Shown: in pieces, positions 56,082 to 64,000 of the stretch
How positions within the stretch are numbered: the stretch's first letter is position 1
Layout of the letters: every line of letters starts with the position of its first letter
Source: Pseudoneurospora amorphoporcata
Lineage: Eukaryota; Ascomycota; Sordariomycetes; Sordariales; Sordariaceae
Direction of reading: 5' to 3'
NCBI GenBank assembly: GCA_033297205.1
Contig: MU859090.1
Location: 62,001 to 126,000 of the forward strand
DNA length: 64,000 bases
Notes under the pieces: model-generated
The model's input: the letters and a program-made list of their open reading frames with translations, nothing else
What the model was told of the DNA's origin: nothing
The model's database searches: none
Made by a program: the position numbers and the translations under genes

Positions 56082-57955
56082 TTCTGGAGAGAACAGGACG
56101 GAAACGGAAGCGAGATGTAAACATGGGAGTTATTGAGGTGGATTTTGTTTTTTGGTATCATCAGCGATTTTCCTGTCTTGGTTGGGTTTCTTTATGGAAT
56201 AGGATGATAGGGAACAGAAATAATAACAGCGTTTGGGTTTACTTGACTCATTTGTACAAGCTGCAAGGCAAGTTTTCAACGACTTAACATTTCATGTCTG
56301 AAACCCCCCTTCTACAACATTGATGTGGAACGTCCAAAGTTCATCTTGAGGAAGATTGCACGGTAACTGCGCCGAGGAGACGGATGGTTACTATGGACTT
56401 TGATGTTGCCAACATAATACATCGGATGTCGCCCTACGCCAAAAGCCACTATTGGTGTACATCTGGAAGCAAATACAGACAACACCGAACGAACACAAGG
56501 GATACAACACACTTCCTTAATGTGTGACGGTGTCACTCTATTCTAATGCGTGGATGGTGGCCGACCACGCAGGAAATTACCACCGGGGAACATGAAATTA
56601 TAGGCACGGAGAAAATGGCCATGGCTGTACACACAAGATGTTTATCAAATGGAAGGCGGGCGAACACTAGAAGTAGGTTACTGGAGACAAGAGATGTTGG
56701 ATAGCCAGATTCTCCGAGGACTGGTGAGACTTCGTACCTCAGGTACAGTCCAATACTGGTTTATTTATTCGTTGGCTCGGTATTACTAACATTGGGTACT
56801 GGACGAGATACATTCCAAAGTATCCTGAACCTCACAAGAATAAGATGTAACAGTTAGGTAGGTACGAATCAGAAAAGCAGTTCCAAGATAATCCAGTATG
56901 TCATATGCAACGTAAGATGACGCTTTGTTTATAGAAATGAAACGGATTAAGCAGATATCGAAATACCTATGTATGTAGGAAGGTTGACTAATCTAGATGT
57001 CTCGGGTTAACAACAAACGAACAAACAAACAAACAAACAAACCAGTACTTGGATTGTATACCTTGGGTACTACAGAGGTTGCGAATCCAACGGCCTGACT
57101 GGACTTGGTTGACTGGGTTGAACAGAGAGAGAGACCTGACGGTTTCGGACTCGTCATATCTTTCTTTCTTAGGTAGGTAGGTTTCTGTTCTTGGACTGAT
57201 ATTCTCCCCTTCTACTTCTACCTAAGCATTTGCGTGGGTACGGTACTAATCTCTGAGTGCTGGGACTCAAAAAACAACTGTCTGCCCTCTCTATATCACC
57301 CACCAACTTGGTCTTTTCCATTGATCGTTGCTCGGGTTGGCCCTCAGTATAAATAAAGTGACTGAAAGTACCTTGTGTAAGTACCTAATCACTCGCCGCT
57401 GCCGCTGCCTTAACACGGCCTGGAACCCTCACTTTGCCTCTACCCACTCTCTTGATCCGAATATTTACCAACTTACCAACTGGGAGGTTGGTTTGTCTGT
57501 CTACCTCTAGACTCGCATAGTCTTTCGGAAATAAAAACAGGAAAAAAAAAAAAAAAGAGATCAAGACAAGGGAACTGGAGGGAAGTAAGAAAGAAAGATG
57601 CCATCATGATACAAGTTAGTCTAGTCCATCAACCTTAACCTCAACCTCAACCAGCCCAGCCCAGCCCAGCCCAGCCCAGCCTAACGCAACATGAATCCAA
57701 GCATCTACACCATCCATCCATACCTACCTTAGGTACCTCTACAGTCTTTGTCCCAACCCATTGAACCCAACCCACATCTCCGCATTCTAACAATACAATA
57801 CTAACCCAACCTCCCGCATCACCCAGCTTCGCCAACCCACAAACATAACCTTCACCCCCTCTCCCTCTCTTAGTCTTCCCCCCACGCCCTCTCCCATTTC
57901 CTTCACCCCTTCCATACATGTACCCTCCTCCAGACCCTCTTTTACTTTTACTTCC
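56082..57955. other. Intergenic, repeat-rich
   Basis: About 1.9 kb between two plus-strand genes. Contains an ACAA repeat at about 57013-57042, a GGTAGG cluster near 57172, an A tract at 57542-57556 and a CCAGC repeat at 57651-57681. No gene. Confidence 0.55.
57651..57681 (+). repeat. CCAGC tandem repeat
   Basis: About six units of CCAGC, preceded by three AACCTC-like units, in the leader region of the next gene. Confidence 0.8.
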
Positions 57956-58612
57956 ATGTCTCCCACAACCAACCCCCCGACCGCCAACCAACCAAACACC
58001 CAAACAGCTAAAGAAACCAACACCGCCGACCCCGACCCCGACCCCGACCCCGACTCCACCTCCAACTCCCCCTCCAACTCGCTCTTCTCCCCCTCCCAAG
58101 GCCCCGCCCTAACCGCCATAATCGACACAGTCCTCGTCCTCGTCCTGATCATCTTCCTCACCGTCTGCTTCTTACAATGGCGCAGCGGAAACCGTGTGCT
58201 GCGACGACGACGACGACGACGACAAAAGAGGAGACGGGAGGATCAGGAGAGGGACATGGAGTGCCGGGACCATCATGGTGAGTATGATGGGTATGGGTAT
58301 GAAAATGGGTATGGGTATGCGGGTCCTTCTTACCTGGGTGAGGTGCCCCCGTTGGAGGAGGAGGATTTGAGGTCGGGAGTTGAGAGGGCTGAATATCATC
58401 ATCGGAATGCGGATGGGGATGGGGGTGTGCATGGGGATGGGGGGAGGCTTGTTGATGGGAATGATACATGTACGGCTGAGACTGGGTCTAGTTTGGGAGG
58501 GGGGGTTGAGAGGTGTGAACGTGGACGTCAAGGGGATGGGAATGGGAATGGGCACGAGGATGGAGATGTGAAGGGGGCGTATCGGTTTGAGGAGGTGAGG
58601 GTTGGACGGTGA
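57956..58612 (+). CDS. Small single-pass membrane protein, Arg-rich after the helix
   Basis: A single exon of 218 codons. The start MSPTTNPPTANQ is followed by a DPDPDPDPD repeat, then one helix (TAIIDTVLVLVLIIFLTVCF, about residues 53-72) and a strong stop-transfer run (RRRRRRRQKRRRE). The tail is rich in Gly, Asp, Glu and Tyr with GYGYENGYGYAG and acidic EEEDLRSG, later with Gly-Asp-Gly repeats from a GGGGAT-rich DNA stretch. I recognise no family. Codon pattern and the helix support a real gene; the repetitive tail makes the 3' end less certain. Confidence 0.55.
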   Translation: MSPTTNPPTANQPNTQTAKETNTADPDPDPDPDSTSNSPSNSLFSPSQGPALTAIIDTVLVLVLIIFLTVCFLQWRSGNRVLRRRRRRRQKRRREDQERDMECRDHHGEYDGYGYENGYGYAGPSYLGEVPPLEEEDLRSGVERAEYHHRNADGDGGVHGDGGRLVDGNDTCTAETGSSLGGGVERCERGRQGDGNGNGHEDGDVKGAYRFEEVRVGR

Positions 58613-59238
58613 GGGGGGAAGAGGTTGATGGTGACTGGTTGGTTGTGGGGAAAATGGGTTAAAAAGGGTAGGGTGGTGCAAGATCGAGGGGACGTTCAAG
58701 GTGATTTGGATCGGCATATTGACCGACGAATGAGTGGTTTGGATATCAGGACCCTCACAGCTTGAAGACACGCAGACAACATTGGTACTGACTGAACCAC
58801 ATCATGACCCCAACCACTTGACACATCACCACATCAACAACAACGACGGACAAACAGGTGGTTCATCATGGCCTTTTATTATCTTTCATTGCCATAGGTG
58901 GACCAAAAATACACTGCACACGTAGAGGCTCTTTCTTTCGGCGTGACATTAGGTAGGTTCAATGCAACTTTTTCCCATAGCTCCCAGTTGTTCTTTCATT
59001 TTGGTATGTTATGTACCTTTTTGAAATGAAAGAAAGCAAAGACGATACAAAGCAGTTCCGAGATACGCCTTTACCATGGAAGAATCCCTGAACGAAATTG
59101 CCCTGATGCAGCCTGAGCACGACAGCAAGCGAGGCGTCGTCCTTCACGGACTACTGCCAACTTTATGCCGCGCAAGCCTCCCGTCCACAACGTCCCCTAG
59201 CCAACCAGTTCCGGCTCCGACTACGACGTCTCAAACGC
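58613..59238. other. Convergent intergenic region
   Basis: 3' flanks of the small membrane protein gene (+) and cpc-2 (-). No gene or RNA recognised. Confidence 0.6.
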
Positions 59239-60908
59239 TTAAGCGCGGGACATGACACCCCAGGCACGGATGATGTTGTCGGTGTAACCGGCGAAGAGGG
59301 TCTGGCCATCGGCGGACCAGGCGAGGGAGACGCACTCGGGCTCGCGGGACTTCTTGCCGATGTTCTGGAACTCGGGCTTGAGCTCGTCGACCTTGCTCTT
59401 CTTCTCGAGGTCGAAGATGATGATGCTGCTGGAGGTGGCAGCGCAGAGCCAGTAGCGGTTGGGGGAGAAGACGAGGGCGTGGATCTCGTCGTTGGCGTTG
59501 AGAGAGTAGAGGTGCTTGCTCTCGTTGAGGTCCCAGAGCATGGTGGTACCGTCCTTGCCACCGGAGGCGCAGAGGGAGCCGTCGGGGGAGATGGTGACGG
59601 CGTTGATGTAGCCGGTGTGACCGATGTGGTCAGTCTGGAGCTTGCAGGACGAGAGCTCCCAAACCTGTTTGAGACTTAGTTAGTCACCGAATCCTCTCCA
59701 AATCTCGTAGAGTTTTGCGTGACAACAAGTTTTAGATTTCCGACAAAATCAGTGCGTGTGAAGTTGGTCTCATAGCCCGAGGGCTCTGAAGTAGCAAATA
59801 CTATTTTATGAAAAAAATATGCAAGCATCATGGTGTCGGAATGCGAGGAAGGGCAGGTTACGACATACCTTGACGAGCTTGTCCCAGCCGGAGGAGACAA
59901 TGACGGGGTTCTGGGGGTTGGGGCTGAAGCGGACGCAAGAAACCCACTCGGTGTGGCCCTTCTCGGTGATGGTGAACTTGCAGTCACCGAGGGTGTTCCA
60001 GAGCTTGATGGAGCGATCGCGGGAACCGGAGACGATCTGACGGTTGTCGGCGGAGAAGCTGACGGAGAGAACGTCGTTGGTGTGGCCGACGAAACGGCGG
60101 GTGGTGGTGCCGGTGGAAAGCTCCCAGAGACGGAGGGTCTTATCCCACGAGGCAGAGAGGGCGTAGGCACCGTCGGAAGAGATCACCTGCCGCGCCAATC
60201 AGTCAAACTGCCCCAGATATTTCCAGATATCAACAAATCCTCCGCCAAATTCGTGTCGAGTATTTTTTTTTTTTAACGTACACAGTCGGAGACGATGTGA
60301 GAGTGGCCGTGGAGACGGCGCTTGGGGTAGCCGTACGAGGTCTCATCGCGGGTGAGGTTCCAGATGATGAGGGACTTGTCTCTGCTACCAGAAAGGAGCA
60401 TGTTGGGGCTAATTGCGAGAGCATTTGTAAGTTTATGACCTTCGCGCGTGTAGAATGCGGTTTATTCGGTGGTGATGGTGGTTTCGTACTTCTCCAAAGA
60501 GGTGGCCAAGCTGGTGACCCAGCCATTCTGCAAAAAGATGTTGTGGTCAGTTTTCTGGATTCGTCCATATTTTCCCACCACATATCTCCATGTGCGGTGA
60601 TTCACGAATCGCTTGTTGCTGTCTGCTTTGCTGCTGCCGTATAATGTCCCCATGGTCGTCGCCGCCCAACTTGTCTTCGTCGTCGTCGCAGTAGTACCCT
60701 CTTTTCAGATTGTGCCCAACGCGCTCTTCCTTCTCTTATAAACCACCAGCAGCCCACCGGCGCAATGCCGACAACAACAACACCAAACATGGCGGCGGCA
60801 GCAGCAGCAGCAGTAGCAGCAGCAACGTCAGCGGTCGGGGAATTCGCAAGAAATGTAAAAACTTACGTGGCCCTCCAGGGTGCCCTTGAGGATGAGTTGC
60901 TCAGCCAT
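59239..60908 (-). CDS. cpc-2: RACK1 / CPC-2, seven-WD40 ribosome scaffold
   Basis: RACK1 binds the head of the 40S ribosomal subunit and links signalling to translation; in Neurospora cpc-2 is needed for cross-pathway control of amino-acid synthesis. Five exons, 60867-60908, 60490-60527, 60282-60408, 59869-60186 and 59239-59664, join in phases 0, 2, 0 and 0, giving 316 residues, the family length. The protein starts MAEQLILKGTLEGHNGWVTS. Repeats end in the usual WD-type dipeptides: LIIWNLTRDE, LRLWELSTG, IKLWNTLGD, VKVWELSSC, TMLWDLNES, IIFDLEKKS and IIRAWGVMSRA. It ends with the stop at 59239-59241. The first intron is 339 nt and the last (204 nt) carries a C/D snoRNA. Confidence 0.97.
59738..59841 (-). 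ncRNA. snR24: U24-like C/D box snoRNA in the last cpc-2 intron
   Basis: C/D snoRNAs guide 2'-O-methylation of rRNA. Reading the minus strand within intron 59665-59868: a stem strand TTCCGACA (59834-59841), C box ATGATGC (59825-59831), the guide-like TATTTGCTAC (59791-59800), D' CAGA (59785-59788), a small GCCC/GGGC hairpin, C' TATGAGA (59768-59774), D box CTGA (59749-59752) and the pairing strand TGTCGGAA (59738-59745). The terminal stem is a perfect 8 bp. TATTTGCTAC complements GTAGCAAATA of fungal 25S rRNA, the U24 target, and the D'-hairpin-C' layout matches yeast snR24, which lies in the intron of the yeast RACK1 gene ASC1. The usual second U24 guide next to the D box is not evident. The last C-box base (C for A) is atypical. 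Confidence 0.82.
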
Positions 60909-62060
60909 CTTTGCAGTTCCTTTCTGGTTGATCAGGGGAGGATCAATGGGGTGGAATGGGTGGTGAGCTTTTTCACGGTGCCTCTCAGAAAATCGTCAAA
61001 GGCACAATGCGGAGACTGGGCGACGGGACCAGGACGAATTCCGGAAATTTTTGTGCGGCGGAAAATAGGGTCGGCCGACGCCTGCCACAACTGCGGCGGG
61101 TGTCGCTGGGTGGTGGGGCTGCTGGGCTGTTGCCGCCTTGGCGCTGTCGCTCCAGTCGAAATGGCTGGTCGCAAAATTGGCACACAGTCCCTTCCAGGCC
61201 TGCCCGGAACTGCCCCTGCGGTGTCGTCACTCCAAGTGCACTGTGTCATTGCCGGCCCGGCAAAAGCTGGCAGCTTTAGTCTAGTGTAAGTGTACTTTGG
61301 GAGCTTCACTTCCTCGGTCCATGACAAACGGTAAACATCCAAGGTTCGATATGACTTTACTCGTAATTTTAAGGAGCAGCCAGATCTGCGGACTGGATCT
61401 CTGCGTGGTTCACTTTCACTGTTTGTGCAAATGGGCGGTATTGCTCTTTACTAAGGCATTTACTGTGAGATCCGAGTTCTTAAAGAGCTCTATTTCTAAA
61501 TATGAATGTAGGTCATGACTTTTGAATCGTTCATGTTGATCAATATTCATTCCTAATGCGCATGGATGTTCCGAAGTTATTTCCTGCTTCCTCTCTTATC
61601 TTTATGTATTGTGCATCCCAGTGTTGTTTTTTTCTGGGCATAAGCCATTGCATAACACAGGAACCAAGCAACATCCGCTGTATAGACTACTATCCGTCTA
61701 TTTATATGTTCCATATGGGTATCTTGTACACTCGAGAAATATGACAAATGCTAATGCTGCTCTCAATAATGCGCCGTCCCTTTAACTCATGCCTTTTGAA
61801 TCAAGCAATAACAGCTCGGTGCCTTCTTCATGGCTGGCACCACACCACTCTTTTCGCATGCCAATCTTTCCAGCCTCCATGTGCATTGTCTTTGCAAGAC
61901 CATGGTCATAATCGTGATCATCCTTGAGCTCTGCTATTCGCCCATGGCAAACTCATCATCCTAAAACTGCCCGAGAGAAATCACCCCTTATCATGACCTC
62001 TCTTCTCGTAGCATCTTCACCCTCGTCGCCCTGCTGCCACCTCCCCTGTAACCTCACTTC
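60909..62060. other. cpc-2 promoter region and spacer to TAF8
   Basis: About 1.15 kb between two minus-strand genes. Includes the cpc-2 leader and promoter. Overlapping frames on both strands at 60932-61342 have no signature. Confidence 0.5.
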
Positions 62061-63271
62061 TCACTTCCCCGCCAACTCCCCCGCCAACTTCCTGACCCCC
62101 GGCCTCGCCACCTCCTTCCGATAATAGCCCTTCTCCGCATTGACAATCATGCTGTGGTCGGCAATCTCGACCCTGCCCTGCTGGCTATGCATAGCCACAG
62201 GCGCCACCTCTCTGCCCTTGGCCTTACTATCGTCCTCGACCAGCTCGCGCATGGCGGCCTCCCAGAGCGCGTACCGCTCGCGTTTGGCTGGCGCCCGCTG
62301 CGCCGTGGCTGACACGTCCTTCTGCTTGGCGATCTTGCTGGCGCGCATGAGGCGACGCAAAGCTTGCTCGCCGGCCTTGGCCTCCTTGGCGGCGGCTTCG
62401 CGGATCTTCTTTGGATCACCGCGGGGGATCTCGTCGGGCGCCAGTGGTCGTTGGGGGATCTTGGTGGGGAGTTGTGATTGTTGTGTGGCTGCTAATGCTG
62501 CCGCTGTTGCTGGTGCCTGAGATTCAGCCACCATCGTTTGGGTCTGCGTGGCGGTCGTGGCTTGGGTGTCGGTTATGATGCTGCTGTCGTCTACGGCCGT
62601 GGCGGCCTCGACGCTTTCGGGTGTGTACTTGTAGGTGTGCACGCTGGGGAAGGAGGGGAAGGAGCTCGGGATGTAATTCTTGGCTGCCTTGTCTGCGGCG
62701 CCGTCGAGTTCGGGAGCGAGGACGGGGAGGTCGGTGGGGATGGCTTCGCCTAGAGGGACATCTTCCCAGACTGGTTGTCGCTTCTTCTTCGATATCGGGG
62801 GCTTTCTGTGGTAGTAGAGGGCTGTGGGTGTGACGTTGAAACGATTCAGTGTGTTTTCGAAGTCCATGGGTATCGGGTAGGAGCGGCGCGAGGCGTTGGC
62901 AAAGATCTTGACTTGTTCGGTTAACGAATGGAGGTCTGCCCAAAGGGTGAGGTTAGCATGAAGGCAAGGTGACGCGGGGGCAGCCTCAGCGCAACAGGCA
63001 GCATACACGACTCCGTCATTATGGTGAAGCTCTCTAATGCTTCGGGCGTGGCTCCGTCGAAGCCGACCGTCTCCAACGCCAACGCGATCGTCCGCCTCAG
63101 TCCATTCTTGGCCAGCTCGTCGGGTGAGGGTGCTGTCGATGCATTTGGCGACTTTCCGATCGCTTCGACTGCGAGGATTGTTCGTGATGACGTGTTGGTC
63201 TTTGGTCGTTTGGGGTGAGACTGTTGCACTCCCTCTGCGTCCGCGGGTCTCTTGCGCGTGTCGGTCGCCAT
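62061..63271 (-). CDS. taf8: TFIID subunit TAF8
   Basis: TAF8 is a histone-fold subunit of TFIID that pairs with TAF10. Exons 63007-63271 and 62061-62935 join in phase 1 across a 71-nt intron (GTATGC...GGGCAG), giving 379 residues. The N-terminus is basic (MATDTRKRPADAEG). The histone fold spans about residues 45-115: LRRTIALALETVGFDGATPE, ALESFTIMTESYLHSLTEQV and KIFANASRR; the join at ESY|LHS restores the helix. The TAF8 C-terminal motif is near 165-185 (NYIPSSFPSFPSVHTYKYTP). A TQ/TA-rich linker and a basic, helical C-terminus (EAKAGEQALRRLMRASKIAK) complete it. The ATG at 63271 has good context; an upstream in-frame start at 63406 looks like leader. Confidence 0.88.
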
Positions 63272-64000
63272 GGCTGATGACGGAGGTGTTATCCGCGAGA
63301 GCTGGGGACAAAGCCAGGCAGACGACACGTTTTGTTGGTGGTATTTATATCGGTCGCGAATCCGTAACTGATAACCGTTTGGTCTGCGGTCGTAAGAAAT
63401 GTCCAAGTTGTGGAAGGGACGGGATGTTTGGCTGCTGCTGCGATGTTACGTCGCGGACTGGGAGCTTCTTGATAAGGCCTGGGCGCGGTCGCACCTTGCA
63501 CTGCAGTCGATGAATGGAACCGAAAGCTGAATTGGGAAACTTGCAGCTTGGGCCAGGCGCTAGTCCTATTTGGGCCTTACCTGCCGGTAACATTTGTTTT
63601 ACTTGAGCAAGAAAACCGAACATGGTCCAATACGCCTCGATTGGGCGAGAAAAGGCCTTTGCGAAACTGTTATAGGGACCACAAAACATGGTACACACGT
63701 TGGATGGAGCCATGAGATATTCTGGCATTTAGAGAATGTTTAGAGCTGGATTTGAGGGCATAATGAAGACGCTTGGATGTGTAAACTGAATGTATACAGT
63801 ACAGTACTGACCGTAATAACATGTTCGGTGTATTTTTACGGACGTCGCTGTCAAGATGTCAAGAGCACACAATCAAACTCACTAACAATTTGACACCGTG
63901 AATGCCTTCACGCCTTCACCAGTAACAACACTCCTTTGTAAACAACCACGACCACCGACTGCTTACCCAAGTCAATCCTTTTTTTCTCACCACCACCATC
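63272..64000. other. TAF8 upstream region to window end
   Basis: Contains the TAF8 leader and promoter. A 127-codon minus-strand frame at 63345-63728 has no signature. No other gene is seen before the window ends. Confidence 0.5.

Noticed and set aside
57651..57681. Short direct repeats as a CRISPR array
   Set aside because: Units are 5 bp without spacers in a eukaryotic genome; this is a simple microsatellite.
60528..60866. A second snoRNA in the first cpc-2 intron
   Set aside because: No C box with a matching D box and terminal stem was found; the intron is GCT/GAC-repeat rich.

Overview
The window is nuclear DNA from a filamentous ascomycete, most likely a sordariomycete close to Neurospora or other Sordariales. 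The evidence is short introns with GTAAGT-like donors and CTAAC/CTGAC-like branch points, long intergenic stretches full of homopolymers and ACCTACCT-type repeats, fungus-restricted families (HET, CFEM, fungal rhodopsin-like, DUF3112-like, Som1), and a 316-residue RACK1 protein that looks like Neurospora CPC-2. Most genes are split, so the coordinates below come from joining reading frames at splice sites by hand. No plasmid, phage, CRISPR array, tRNA or rRNA gene was recognised.

Layout. 0.8-9.7 kb: a multi-microexon gene of unknown function (-), a HET-domain protein (-), an unknown protein with a K-Ras-like polybasic CaaX end (+), and an F-box/ankyrin-like protein (+). 12.5-25.6 kb: a seven-helix rhodopsin-like membrane protein (+), an amino-acid permease with a short uORF (+), a tandem amidohydrolase (-) and a small membrane protein (+). 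27.5-38.1 kb: two related mucin-like single-pass membrane proteins (+) on either side of an AYG1-like alpha/beta hydrolase (-), then a GH125 mannosidase (-). 39.5-45 kb: a decayed HAD-hydrolase gene (-), an XRCC2-like RAD51 paralogue (-) sharing a 110-bp promoter with mitochondrial som1 (+), and cytochrome c oxidase subunit VIIa/Cox9 (-). 45-49 kb has no recognisable gene. 49-64 kb: a CFEM membrane protein (+), mitochondrial ribosomal protein uL22m (-), a DUF3112-like seven-helix protein (+), a small Arg-rich membrane protein (+), cpc-2/RACK1 (-) with a U24-like C/D snoRNA in its last intron, and TAF8 (-).

How the genes relate. This is a mixed chromosomal neighbourhood with no operon-like logic. 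Housekeeping genes (Som1, Cox9, uL22m, RACK1, TAF8) sit among fast-evolving surface and recognition genes (HET, CFEM, mucin-like, rhodopsin-like). The best-supported structural finds are the snoRNA nested in cpc-2, the divergent som1/XRCC2-like pair, the run of phase-1 microexons at 1.3-1.9 kb, the two membrane-protein paralogues and the frame-broken HAD gene.
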